Shown: positions 1 through 7,600 of the stretch, piece by piece
How the letters are laid out: every line of letters begins with the position of its first letter
Position numbering within the stretch: the stretch's first letter is position 1
Assembly: GCA_937875275.1 (NCBI GenBank)
Contig: CALNCC010000043.1
Coordinates: 1-17,738 of the forward strand
From: an uncultured Dysgonomonas sp.
GTDB taxonomy: Bacteria > Bacteroidota > Bacteroidia > Bacteroidales > Dysgonomonadaceae
Reading direction: 5' to 3'
DNA: 17,738 nucleotides
Notes under the pieces: model-generated
Database searches by the model: none
What the model was told of the DNA's origin: nothing
The model's input: only the letters and a program-made list of their open reading frames with translations
Made by a program: the position numbers and the translations under genes

Positions 1-1
1 A

Positions 2-748
2 ATAGGCACATATGTGGTGGTTCGCCGTTTGGTTTTCATCAGTGGCGGCATCACTCACGCGTCTTTGGGTGGAATAGGACTTGGATTTTATTATGGTATA
101 AACCCCATTGTTGCAGCATTGATTTTCTCAATCCTGTCAGCTTTCGGGATAGAGTGGATCTCCTCGAAACAGAATGTGCGGGAAGACTCTGCCATAGCTG
201 CCTTTTGGTCATTAGGCATGGCAATCGGGATCATCTTCATCTATCTGAAACCGGGATTTGCACCCAATCTGTCCGATTATCTGTTTGGAAATATATTGAC
301 GATAACAACAACCGACATAATCTCACTTGCGGCATTATCTATTGTGTTGATCTTGTTGTTTCTTGCCTACGGTAAAGAAATACTGTTCATTGCATTCGAC
401 TCCGATTTTGCAAAAACAAGGAATCTGCCGGTAAACTTCATCAAATATACAATGATGTGTTTTATAGCCATCACTATTGTGTTGTCTATCAGACTTGTAG
501 GAATTGTCCTGCTCTTATCTTTGCTTACTGTGCCTCAGATGACAGCCAATTTGTTTACCTCCAACTTTGTGAAGATGATAGGTCTGTCGATCATCATCGG
601 ATTTATAGGTTGCCTTTCCGGTCTGTTCCTCTCTGCCGTACTGGATGTACCTTCCGGTGTTTTCATCATATTCGTACAGTTGCTGATATTTATCGTTTGC
701 CGACTGTCGATAGGTGCAAAAAGGAAGCATGAATTGTACCGTCAATGA
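2..748 (+). CDS. Zn/Mn ABC transporter permease (ABC-3 family), 5'-truncated
   Basis: This is the membrane subunit of a metal-ion ABC importer of the ZnuB/MntB (ABC-3) family, which moves zinc or manganese across the inner membrane with a separate ATPase and a binding protein. The frame is open from base 2 and reads I-G-T-Y before the GTG at 14. Family members usually run 260-290 residues and carry an extra N-terminal helix, so the gene starts upstream of the window and the GTG is internal. The early conserved segment (RRLVFISGGITHASLGGIGL) is the family's hallmark stretch, followed by six or seven hydrophobic helices up to the C-terminal RLSIGAKRKHELYRQ tail. The metal cannot be assigned from this part. 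The 3' end overlaps the convergent exporter gene by 7 bp. The ATPase partner is presumably upstream, outside the window. Confidence 0.9.
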   Translation: MGTYVVVRRLVFISGGITHASLGGIGLGFYYGINPIVAALIFSILSAFGIEWISSKQNVREDSAIAAFWSLGMAIGIIFIYLKPGFAPNLSDYLFGNILTITTTDIISLAALSIVLILLFLAYGKEILFIAFDSDFAKTRNLPVNFIKYTMMCFIAITIVLSIRLVGIVLLLSLLTVPQMTANLFTSNFVKMIGLSIIIGFIGCLSGLFLSAVLDVPSGVFIIFVQLLIFIVCRLSIGAKRKHELYRQ

Positions 749-1269
749 TGTTTCTTGGGTTTCAATCCCCGAAAAATTTCTTTCAACGTGATTTCGCGGT
801 TATTTGTCTTTCGGAAAAGTAAAGCTCCGATAGTAATACCAATCGCCAAAGTAAACAGTAAAGACATAGTCAATGTCAGATTATGCGCTATTTCGTACAG
901 TAATGTCGGATTTTGGCTTATATAGTCTATGCCTTCGGTAAGCTTTATCCCTCCCAACATCGTGCGGTAGGCAAACAGTCCGGGTATCATTGTAATACAA
1001 GCCGGCATAGTGAATACGACAGGCGGTGTGTTCGCTTTATGGGCGGCGAATATCCCCACCAATCCGATCATTACCGATCCGGCGAGAGTAGCTGTAATAA
1101 TTCCCAAATCGAACTGAATAAGTATAAAACGGATGCTATGCCCCATTCCTCCTATCAACCCTGCTAAATAGAGGATGCGACGAGGTGTCCCGAACAAAAT
1201 AGCCCATCCCAGACCTACAATAAAAGCAATTGTGAAATCGCGAAGTATATCGAATATTGACAGTTCCAT
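742..1269 (-). CDS. ThrE/YjjB-type exporter subunit, C-terminal-domain half
   Basis: This is a 175-residue integral membrane protein matching the smaller half of the threonine/serine exporter (ThrE) family, the YjjB-like or DUF3815 domain. It shows about five hydrophobic segments and the typical small-residue pattern LFGTPRRILYLAGLIGGMGH near residues 25-45, followed by a second half with PACITMIPGLFAYRTMLGGI. In Corynebacterium ThrE both halves are one polypeptide; in E. coli they are split as YjjP and YjjB, and that pair has been linked to succinate export, so the substrate here is open. The ATG lies 5 bp after the stop of the upstream gene at 1275, indicating one operon and probably coupled translation. 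Its stop overlaps the convergent ABC permease, so no separate terminator fits between them. Confidence 0.85.
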   Translation of the reverse strand: MELSIFDILRDFTIAFIVGLGWAILFGTPRRILYLAGLIGGMGHSIRFILIQFDLGIITATLAGSVMIGLVGIFAAHKANTPPVVFTMPACITMIPGLFAYRTMLGGIKLTEGIDYISQNPTLLYEIAHNLTLTMSLLFTLAIGITIGALLFRKTNNREITLKEIFRGLKPKKHH

Positions 1270-1274
1270 ATTTT

Positions 1275-2072
1275 CTAAAAATTACCTATACCTAACAAAG
1301 TTATACATAAAGTCATGCCGGCAGCAATACAGAGAAGTATGAATCCGGCAAACATAGCTCTGTTGATAGCAGACGAGAGGTATCCGTCGATGAGATCTAT
1401 TACGCAATTGATCAACGGAACTCCCGGAATAAGATACAAGACAGATGTCGCCATTGCGGCCTCGGGGTTCTCCCCTATCTCGTATATACTGCCCAATCCG
1501 GTTATTAAAGTGGTAAGAAATGCAGCCATAGCGATAGATAGCATCGGATTAAATCTCATTTCAGCTATCTTTGCCCGAGTATGAAAACCAATGAATGCGG
1601 CAACCATCGTTATCAATGCATTATTCATATCCCCTTTCGAAAACAAACATAATCCGGCACAAGACAATCCCACGGCAATCGATATTACTATATTATTATA
1701 GCTTTTCTTTTCCTTTATATTGTTAAATAATTTCTGTGTTTCATCAACTGTCAGATTTTCCTCTTTCACCTTCCATGACAAATGAGAGACTTCTGTCAAC
1801 ACAGACAATTGCACAATATGTGCCGGAGAACTCTTGTAGAGTGTTATCGTATTATCCTCGTCGTTGACATCCCTGATAGTAACAAGTAGCCCTTTGAATG
1901 AGGGACTTATATCTGTTTCAAATCCCCACGTCAGCGAAAATCGGTTCAGATTTCGGTTTACTCGCCCGCAATGTGCTCCCGATGCCAATAGATAGGTTCC
2001 TATATCGAGAACAATATCCGCAACGTGTTGCGCCGAAATTTTTTTGTCATTACTATTGCTATCCACAGACAT
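1275..2072 (-). CDS. ThrE/YjjP-type exporter subunit, N-terminal-domain half
   Basis: This 265-residue protein matches the DUF1212 (YjjP-like, ThrE N-terminal) family. It begins with a soluble part of about 115 residues containing the conserved SGAHCGRVNRNLNRF segment near residues 32-46, which corresponds to the G-x-x-x-x-R-V motif of the family. Four or five hydrophobic helices follow, from about residue 130 to the end. With the 175-residue partner 5 bp downstream it makes a complete two-component exporter for small amino acids or dicarboxylates in the inner membrane. ATG start. I found no clear TAnnTTTG box in the 139 bp shared with the divergent lipid kinase gene, so its promoter is unassigned. 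Confidence 0.85.
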   Translation of the reverse strand: MSVDSNSNDKKISAQHVADIVLDIGTYLLASGAHCGRVNRNLNRFSLTWGFETDISPSFKGLLVTIRDVNDEDNTITLYKSSPAHIVQLSVLTEVSHLSWKVKEENLTVDETQKLFNNIKEKKSYNNIVISIAVGLSCAGLCLFSKGDMNNALITMVAAFIGFHTRAKIAEMRFNPMLSIAMAAFLTTLITGLGSIYEIGENPEAAMATSVLYLIPGVPLINCVIDLIDGYLSSAINRAMFAGFILLCIAAGMTLCITLLGIGNF

Positions 2073-2129
2073 TATTTATCGTTTAAATATAAAGTAGATC
2101 AAAGGAACAAAAAAAGAATCAATATAAAA

Positions 2130-2159
2130 TTTGAATGATTCGTTAATTTTATAACTTTG
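2130..2159 (+). promoter_or_regulatory. Bacteroidota-type promoter for the lipid kinase operon
   Basis: TTTG at 2130-2133, an 18-bp spacer and a perfect TAnnTTTG box (TAACTTTG) at 2152-2159 match the Bacteroidota -33/-7 consensus. The start codon lies 52 bp further on, leaving a short 5' leader. Confidence 0.7.
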
Positions 2160-2211
2160 TTTAATTGATACGAAATATTAAAACAGTTGATAAGGCTACA
2201 TCCAACCATAA

Positions 2212-3162
2212 ATGGAGAAGAAAAAAAAGATATATATCATCATCAATCCCTTTTCCGGAACTATATCTAAACAAAATATACCGGAGAATGTTTATCGTAT
2301 TCTTGATCAGAATATCTTTGATATAGAATTTCTGAAGACAGAGTATGCGGGTCATGGTTATGACCTTGCTCTGAAAGCTGTTGCAAAAGGTGCTGACTAT
2401 GTCATAGCTGTGGGAGGAGACGGTACGGTAAACGAAATAGGACGTGCGTTGGTTGGTTCCGAAACTACATTAGGCATCATCCCCTTGGGGTCGGGTAACG
2501 GGCTGGCGAGAGAATTGAATATTCCTCGTAATGTGAAAAATGCACTAAAAACGATTGCAGAGCAGCATATTATCTCTATCGACTATGGGATTGTCAACGA
2601 TCATATATTTTTCTGTACCTGTGGTGTAGGGTTCGACGCAGTTGTGGCTGAGCGTTCTGCCGGACAGAAGAATAGAGGCACGCTAATGTATTTCAAGAAT
2701 ATGTTAGAATCGTTCTTCTCCGAAAAACCCAAGACTTATGAAATAATCTATCCGGGAGGACATTTTACAGAGAAAGCCTTTGTGGTTACATGTGCCAATG
2801 CCAGCCAATATGGTTATGAGGCTCACATAGCTCCTCACGCCGATATACAGGATGGAAAGATCAACCTTGCCATACTACAACCTCTTGACATACAGGATAT
2901 ACCTAAGACCGCAGCACAATTGTTTGCCCGCACATTAGACAATAATAAAAAAATGTTATCATTGGTAACCAACGAAGTGATTATCAAGAGAGAAAAAGAA
3001 GGGGTTATGCATATCGATGGTGATCCGGTATATACAGGAAAAGAGATACGGGTAAATACCATCCCTTTGGGTATAAAAGTTTTAGTGCCCAAAGTGATAC
3101 CCAAAAAACACCCTCTTGATCCGGAAGAAATTTTCTTGACTGTATTGAGGGCCATTCATTAA
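2212..3162 (+). CDS. Diacylglycerol kinase-like lipid kinase (DagK/YegS family)
   Basis: This 316-residue protein belongs to the DAGK catalytic-domain lipid kinases (YegS, BmrU, DgkB type), which phosphorylate diacylglycerol or related lipids with ATP at the inner face of the membrane. The nucleotide-binding core is clear: INPFSG at residues 11-16, GGDGTVNE at 68-75, and PLGSGNGLAR at 91-100, the family's G-T-x-N-D-x-A-R equivalent with G-N-G-L instead of N-D. The C-terminal beta-sandwich half contains the conserved HIDGDP segment. Length is normal. The ATG at 2212 sits 52 bp after a consensus promoter. The next gene begins 18 bp downstream on the same strand. Lipid specificity cannot be told from sequence; sphingolipid-containing Bacteroidota also use such kinases. 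Confidence 0.9.
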   Translation: MEKKKKIYIIINPFSGTISKQNIPENVYRILDQNIFDIEFLKTEYAGHGYDLALKAVAKGADYVIAVGGDGTVNEIGRALVGSETTLGIIPLGSGNGLARELNIPRNVKNALKTIAEQHIISIDYGIVNDHIFFCTCGVGFDAVVAERSAGQKNRGTLMYFKNMLESFFSEKPKTYEIIYPGGHFTEKAFVVTCANASQYGYEAHIAPHADIQDGKINLAILQPLDIQDIPKTAAQLFARTLDNNKKMLSLVTNEVIIKREKEGVMHIDGDPVYTGKEIRVNTIPLGIKVLVPKVIPKKHPLDPEEIFLTVLRAIH

Positions 3163-3180
3163 CATAAGCTCCGTATTGCG

Positions 3181-4221
3181 ATGAAATATATTTCTATTGC
3201 ATTCATTTCTCTATTATCGATCATCAATTACAGTTATTCTTCAACAAAACAGAATCAAACTGGCTTTGATCGGATCGATAAACAATTAGACTCCATAATG
3301 GTACAGTATAAGATACCGGGAGTACAATTAGCAATCATCCACAACGAGAAGATAGTGTACGCCAAGGCTTACGGGTACTCGGACGTGGAAAAAAGAACAC
3401 CTGTAACAAATTTTTCAACCTTTAGGGTAGCCAGTTTGTCGAAGCCTATAACTTTAACCTCTATTCTGAAACTGTTTATGGATAAGGGGCTTTCTTTAGA
3501 CCACAAAGTGTTCGGCAAGAATGGTTTATTATCTTTCGACTATCCACTATTAGATACTGCGAAGTTGCAAAAAATAACAGTTAAGCATCTTATCGACCAT
3601 AAAGCCGGTTTTACGAACAACCTTGGCGATCCTATGTTTTGGGATAAATTCATATCGCAGGACGAATTAATAAAGAGGGTTTTGACTGAGCGACATATAG
3701 AATTTGATCCCGGAGAAAAATATAGTTATTCTAATTTCGGTTATTGTCTTTTAGGGCGAATAATAGAGGTTGTTAGTGGAGCAACATACGCAGATTATGT
3801 TTGCCATACTATCTTGCCGTTATGCGATATACAGAGTATGTGTATTGGAGGGAACGAGATAGCAGATAGGAAAAATGATGAAGTTACTTACTATGGACAA
3901 GAGTCTCTTTCGCCGTACGCAATGAATATAGAGCGAATGGATGCACATGGAGGATGGATTGGCTCAGCATCAGACTTGGTAAAATTTCTGATGGCGGTAG
4001 ATCGAAATCCGCAAGTTGATGATATTCTGCCAAAAGAGTGGATAGAGAATACTTATCTTTCGTATGAAAGATGGATACATACAGGTTCGCTGCCGGGCAC
4101 AAGTGCCATCATATCTCGATTCGATGACAATTGGGGATATGCCATATTAGCAAACACCCGAACCAATGGTGTATTGGAAGCTATGGAGTCTGTTGTTACA
4201 AGTAATCTGTCTATCCAATAA
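3181..4221 (+). CDS. Secreted serine hydrolase, class C beta-lactamase/PBP-like fold
   Basis: This 346-residue protein of the beta-lactamase family (serine hydrolase, PF00144) has an N-terminal signal peptide (hydrophobic residues 4-18, likely cleavage near 20), so it acts in the periplasm or outside. All three active-site motifs are visible: S85-L-S-K88 (SxxK nucleophile motif), Y183-S-N185 (YxN), and H300-T-G302 in place of KTG, as in many class C-like esterases and peptidases. No lipocalin or other C-terminal domain is present. Such proteins are D-aminopeptidases, esterases or PBP-like carboxypeptidases; a true beta-lactamase role is not indicated. It follows the lipid kinase by 18 bp with no terminator between them, suggesting co-transcription. 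It ends 42 bp before the convergent M23 peptidase gene. Confidence 0.88.
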   Translation: MKYISIAFISLLSIINYSYSSTKQNQTGFDRIDKQLDSIMVQYKIPGVQLAIIHNEKIVYAKAYGYSDVEKRTPVTNFSTFRVASLSKPITLTSILKLFMDKGLSLDHKVFGKNGLLSFDYPLLDTAKLQKITVKHLIDHKAGFTNNLGDPMFWDKFISQDELIKRVLTERHIEFDPGEKYSYSNFGYCLLGRIIEVVSGATYADYVCHTILPLCDIQSMCIGGNEIADRKNDEVTYYGQESLSPYAMNIERMDAHGGWIGSASDLVKFLMAVDRNPQVDDILPKEWIENTYLSYERWIHTGSLPGTSAIISRFDDNWGYAILANTRTNGVLEAMESVVTSNLSIQ

Positions 4222-4263
4222 TTTTGAAACGACATAAAGCGTTTGTTCTTTGTAAGGATAATT

Positions 4264-5958
4264 TTAATATACGAACTCGAACTCATAGTTTGCCGTGTTG
4301 CCGCAACCATCTTTGGCAACAAAACTAAATTTGTGGGTAGTTCCGTTTTTCGTCAATCTCGTATCATCGAAAGTGTAAGTGTAAACAGTCGATTTCACAT
4401 CATGCTCAAACAACACAAATTTACCGTCGATAGTACCACGAAAAGAAGCTACACCACTGAGATCATCAGTCAATCGGATTTTTATAGCTTTGTTTGTCGC
4501 CCACTTTTCTGCATTGAGAGGAGCTATAGAAGGTGCTTTTGTATCACTCCCTACCGAATATGTATGTCCTAATTCCCTTATGCGTCCAATGACAGCACCA
4601 TCCTTATATGTACCACCAACCCATGATACTCTTTGTCCATTAATTTTAATGATTCCGTATTGCGATTTGTTCTCCATGCTGTCAGCTGTCAAACGTATTT
4701 TCATATCACAATATCCGTCAAGCGGTATATACGAGCTGTTTACCGCATATATATCAGTAAAATATGGACTTAAAGAATCTTGAGCTAAAGAGAAACAAAT
4801 ATCTTTATACAAATTGTTTTTAGGTATAATCAGAGAAAAAGACTCGTTGATATAATGTTTGTCTCCATCCCAAACCATATATTGCGAACAAGTCTGCTGC
4901 GTATTTATTTCTGTTTGCTTGCCCGTAACTTTAAAACCATATTCGGTTATATTACCATATAGGTCTTCCAATTCGTATCTAAAATTATATTCTTTCTCTT
5001 CATCTATATTGACATAACCGTTGTTTTTAGCCTTATAGAAAGGAAGTTTATTGCCGGGTTCGATGAATGATTTCATGTAAAAATCTTTTTTACGAGACCA
5101 ATAATCATAATCAATCATACTGTTTATCATCCGCGTAGTTCCGAAGTTTACAGTCTCAATATCAGACTGAAATATCAGCTCATCATCACAGTATAAACGA
5201 ACTAACTTAACTCCATATATATTGGTTGTCTCATTCATTCTATCAGTAGAATACACCCCTAATCCTATCCTGCCCCATGCCGAAGTATTTGGGATAGTCG
5301 CATAACCTCCATCTTTATGTTTACGTATCGGATAATATATTGAAGCATTATCGTTGACAACACCTTGTTGATCGATTCCGTATAAGGCAATACCTTTCAA
5401 TTCGGGAGATAAAGTATCTTGTATACGATCTTTGTAGTAAACTAATGGATCGAGAGTTAAGCCCGTATTCAAATCTCTTATCTCGAAATGAACATGAGGA
5501 CCCCCTGACGAACCTGTATTTCCACTATATGCTATAAGATCTCCTTTCTTTAATGGAAATAACGATTTGTCGGGGTATAAATCGACTTTGAAACGTTCAA
5601 GTTTGTTTTGCCTTTCTTTCACATAGGCGGCAATCTTGGGGGCATATCGTTCTATATGAGCATACACACTCATGTGCCCGGTTGTCGGGTGTGAAACATA
5701 GATTGCTAACCCATAACCGGATGGAGATACGGCTATACGCGATATATATCCATCTTCTATCGAATACACCGGTTTATTTATGACTCCTTCGGTTTTCAGA
5801 TCTATACCCGAATGGAAATGGTTGGCTCGCAATTCTCCAAAGTTGGCACTTAACAATATCGGTATATCTAATGGCGACCGATAGTCAGTCTTATCGCTTT
5901 GGGCAAGAAGGCACATAGAGATTGCAAACAAAGAAAATATGGTGTATATTCGTTTCAT
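4264..5958 (-). CDS. Secreted M23 family metallopeptidase (LytM-type)
   Basis: This 564-residue exported protein has a signal peptide of about 20 residues ending LLAQ, followed by an N-terminal LytM/M23 domain (about 30-175). The zinc ligands are visible: H49-x3-D53 in HSGIDL and H155-V-H157 in GGPHVHFEIRD, with the conserved YAHIE at 99-103. M23 enzymes cut peptide cross-links in peptidoglycan, or lose activity and act as scaffolds; here the ligands look intact. The remaining 390 residues form beta-rich, Ig-like material typical of Bacteroidota M23 proteins. The last segment (SDDLSGVASFRGTIDGKFV and the following strands) resembles an Ig-like module and ends in EFEFVY. It is a single-gene unit on the minus strand with its own promoter at 5981-6012. 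Confidence 0.9.
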   Translation of the reverse strand: MKRIYTIFSLFAISMCLLAQSDKTDYRSPLDIPILLSANFGELRANHFHSGIDLKTEGVINKPVYSIEDGYISRIAVSPSGYGLAIYVSHPTTGHMSVYAHIERYAPKIAAYVKERQNKLERFKVDLYPDKSLFPLKKGDLIAYSGNTGSSGGPHVHFEIRDLNTGLTLDPLVYYKDRIQDTLSPELKGIALYGIDQQGVVNDNASIYYPIRKHKDGGYATIPNTSAWGRIGLGVYSTDRMNETTNIYGVKLVRLYCDDELIFQSDIETVNFGTTRMINSMIDYDYWSRKKDFYMKSFIEPGNKLPFYKAKNNGYVNIDEEKEYNFRYELEDLYGNITEYGFKVTGKQTEINTQQTCSQYMVWDGDKHYINESFSLIIPKNNLYKDICFSLAQDSLSPYFTDIYAVNSSYIPLDGYCDMKIRLTADSMENKSQYGIIKINGQRVSWVGGTYKDGAVIGRIRELGHTYSVGSDTKAPSIAPLNAEKWATNKAIKIRLTDDLSGVASFRGTIDGKFVLFEHDVKSTVYTYTFDDTRLTKNGTTHKFSFVAKDGCGNTANYEFEFVY

Positions 5959-5980
5959 GAGGTTTCATTATTAGTTCGTG

Positions 5981-6012
5981 CAAAAATAAAGTATTTAATC
6001 ATTACAGGCAAG
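5981..6012 (-). promoter_or_regulatory. Promoter for the M23 peptidase gene
   Basis: On the minus strand a perfect -7 box TATTTTTG (5981-5988) lies 20 bp from CTTG (6009-6012), a 3-of-4 match to the -33 TTTG. The start codon is 22 bp downstream of the box. Confidence 0.5.
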
Positions 6013-6087
6013 CATTATTGTATATCAATGATATAGTGATATATAGCGCAGAATAATAATTAAATATCAAAAAAACACATGCAAATG

Positions 6088-6118
6088 TTTGCAAATATTC
6101 AAAATTAGTATACCTTTG
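6088..6118 (+). promoter_or_regulatory. Promoter of the tRNA-Glu/rpsT unit
   Basis: TTTG at 6088-6091, a 19-bp spacer and TACCTTTG at 6111-6118 form a textbook Bacteroidota housekeeping promoter. Transcription should start near 6125, about 60 nt before the tRNA. That leader contains a small hairpin (AGTTC, loop AGAG, GAACT, near 6148-6161). Confidence 0.8.
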
Positions 6119-6184
6119 CATCCGCAATCACGAGGAATAGCCGCCAGTTCAGAGGAACTAAACGCAACTTAATATTCCCAAGAT

Positions 6185-6256
6185 GGCCCATTCGTCTATC
6201 GGTTAGGACGCAAGATTTTCATTCTTGAAAGAGGGGTTCGACTCCCCTATGGGCTA
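6185..6256 (+). tRNA. tRNA-Glu (anticodon TTC)
   Basis: A 72-nt cloverleaf can be folded by eye. The 7-bp acceptor stem is GGCCCAT with ATGGGCT (terminal G-U pair); the D arm is G-T-C-T with G-G-A-C; the anticodon stem CAAGA/TCTTG carries the loop TTTTCAT; the T arm AGGGG/CCCCT carries the loop TTCGACT. The anticodon TTC is at 6218-6220, reading GAA/GAG. Discriminator A at 6256; the CCA end is not encoded. It shares a transcript with rpsT, which starts 44 bp later. Confidence 0.97.
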
Positions 6257-6300
6257 CAAAAAAAGATAATATTTAACAACAAAATAAGAGATTAGTCAAA

Positions 6301-6552
6301 ATGGCAAATCACAAATCAGCAATAAAGAGAATTAGACAAGCAGACGCAAGACGTTTGAGAAACAGATACGTTGCAAAGACAACACGTAATGCAGTGAAGA
6401 GACTTCGCGAAGTTGCAGATAAAGAAGAAGCAACAAAATTGTATCCTTCTGTTTGTTCTATGTTAGATAAGTTAGCTAAGAAGAACGTTATTCATAAGAA
6501 TAAAGCTGGCAACTTGAAATCTAAATTAGCTGCTCACGTAAGAGCCCTGTAA
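6301..6552 (+). CDS. rpsT: 30S ribosomal protein S20
   Basis: This 83-residue, highly basic protein is ribosomal protein S20, which binds 16S rRNA early in small-subunit assembly. The N-terminal MANHKSAIKRIRQADARRLR and the C-terminal HKNKAGNLKSKLAAHV are diagnostic, and the length is normal for the family (about 83-88). It lies 44 bp after tRNA-Glu with no promoter-like box between, so the two are probably one transcript, from which RNase processing would release the tRNA. A strong intrinsic terminator follows 23 bp after the stop codon. Confidence 0.98.
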   Translation: MANHKSAIKRIRQADARRLRNRYVAKTTRNAVKRLREVADKEEATKLYPSVCSMLDKLAKKNVIHKNKAGNLKSKLAAHVRAL

Positions 6553-6575
6553 GGAATCAAATTCTATAGATATAG

Positions 6576-6604
6576 AAGCCGAACCGAATGGTTCGGCTTT
6601 ATTT
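6576..6604 (+). terminator. Intrinsic terminator after rpsT
   Basis: A perfect 10-bp stem AAGCCGAACC / GGTTCGGCTT with loop GAAT (6576-6599) is followed by a T-rich tail (TTTATTTG). It ends the tRNA-Glu/rpsT transcript. Confidence 0.88.
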
Positions 6605-6643
6605 GTGTACACAAAACTCAATCGGATGGCAGATCTATGTAAA

Positions 6644-6691
6644 AAGATCTTCCAAATCCCCGATATTATTCAGTAGGATCTGGAAGATCTT
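6644..6691. repeat. Large intergenic inverted repeat
   Basis: The arms 6644-6659 and 6676-6691 are 16 nt each and match at 15 positions (AAGATCTTCCA core), separated by a 16-nt loop. The repeat lies between the rpsT terminator and the 3' end of the convergent peroxiredoxin gene. Neither side has a convincing T-run, so a terminator role is uncertain; it could stabilise a 3' end or be a protein site. Confidence 0.6.
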
Positions 6692-6702
6692 ATATGATAG
6701 AA

Positions 6703-6722
6703 TGTCAACCACAAAGTTGACA
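6703..6722 (-). terminator. Possible terminator of the peroxiredoxin gene
   Basis: A 7-bp inverted repeat TGTCAAC / GTTGACA with a 6-nt loop lies 27 bp beyond the stop codon of the minus-strand gene. The tail on that strand (TTCTATCAT) is only moderately T-rich, so the call is tentative. Confidence 0.4.
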
Positions 6723-6749
6723 GGTTTACTCAGAACTCAGGATAGTTTA

Positions 6750-7382
6750 TCATTTATGAGAAAGGTAATCTGAAATACCTTCTTGTGATGCCTTCAAAGC
6801 TTTGTCTCCTTTTTTCCAGTTCGCCGGGCATACTTCTCCATATTCTTCGGTAAACTGAAGGGCATCTATTACACGTAAAGCCTCTTCAACACTACGTCCT
6901 AATGGCATATCGTTTACCACTTGGTGGCGAACAACACCTTGTTTATCGATAAGGAAAAGTCCACGATATGCTTGCGGTGTACCCACAAATACATCTTCGC
7001 CTTCTTCGTTGTAATCAAAATCTCCGGCAAGAACATCGTATGCTTTAGAGATCATCAAAGTTTGATCGGCAATAATAGGGTATTTAACATCTTGTATTCC
7101 ACCCTCTTTCTGAGGTGTCTGCAACCATTTCCAGTGAGAAAACACTGAATCTACCGACGCACCTACTACGGCTACATTACGGGCTTCAAACTCAGCAATT
7201 TTGTCTTGAAATGCAATAAGCTCTGTCGGACAAACAAATGTAAAGTCTGCCGGATAGAAGAAAAACAACACATATTGTTTTCCTACATACTGTTCCAAAG
7301 AAAATTTATCTACAATTTCGTTTCCGTTTACCACTGCTCCTGTTGTAAATACCGGAGCTTTTTTTCCTACTAATACTGACAT
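6750..7382 (-). CDS. ahpC: Typical 2-Cys peroxiredoxin (AhpC/Prx1 subfamily)
   Basis: This 210-residue cytoplasmic thiol peroxidase reduces hydrogen peroxide and organic hydroperoxides. The peroxidatic cysteine C51 sits in the P44-x3-T48-x2-C51 motif (FTFVCPTEL) and the resolving cysteine C185 in GEVCPANWKKG, so the two-cysteine dimer cycle is intact. The protein is longer than E. coli AhpC (187). The extra length is an insertion of about a dozen residues around 119-134 (GDFDYNEEGEDVFVGTPQ) before AYRGLFLID, plus a C-terminal tail ending DYLSHK that recalls the extended tail of eukaryotic Prx1. No ahpF reductase gene is adjacent, so its electron donor (AhpF elsewhere or thioredoxin) is unknown. 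It has its own consensus promoter and a possible OxyR-like motif just upstream. Confidence 0.93.
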   Translation of the reverse strand: MSVLVGKKAPVFTTGAVVNGNEIVDKFSLEQYVGKQYVLFFFYPADFTFVCPTELIAFQDKIAEFEARNVAVVGASVDSVFSHWKWLQTPQKEGGIQDVKYPIIADQTLMISKAYDVLAGDFDYNEEGEDVFVGTPQAYRGLFLIDKQGVVRHQVVNDMPLGRSVEEALRVIDALQFTEEYGEVCPANWKKGDKALKASQEGISDYLSHK

Positions 7383-7425
7383 AATTTATATATTTTAAAA
7401 TTGTTTGTTTCTGACTTTTATAACG

Positions 7426-7457
7426 CAAAGGTATATGACAATGTTTAATAAATCAAA
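7426..7457 (-). promoter_or_regulatory. Promoter of the peroxiredoxin gene
   Basis: On the minus strand TTTG (7454-7457), a 20-bp spacer and a perfect TACCTTTG box (7426-7433) match the Bacteroidota consensus. The start codon is 43 bp downstream of the box. Confidence 0.75.
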
Positions 7458-7491
7458 TAGATAATCATTAGACAACATAGACTGCATCTAT
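7457..7491. promoter_or_regulatory. Possible OxyR-like binding site
   Basis: ATAG-N7-CTAT at 7477-7491 (an inverted repeat ATAGA/TCTAT) fits one half of the E. coli OxyR pattern. A further ATAG at 7457 and TTAG at 7468 lie nearly in register, off by 2 bp. The motif abuts the -33 box of the peroxiredoxin promoter, where an activator would bind. AT-rich background makes chance matches common. Confidence 0.3.
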
Positions 7492-7600
7492 ATCGTGCTT
7501 TTGAGGACGAAATAAATGCCTGTATCAAATATTTTTAGGTCAATCGGATTGGATTGTCATCTATAAGATATATTTTTATAATCTATTTTAAACTAATGAT

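Noticed and set aside
4227..4244. Small hairpin AAACG / CGTTT between the serine hydrolase and the M23 peptidase.
   Set aside because: Only 5 bp with an 8-nt loop and a mixed tail; too weak to call a terminator.
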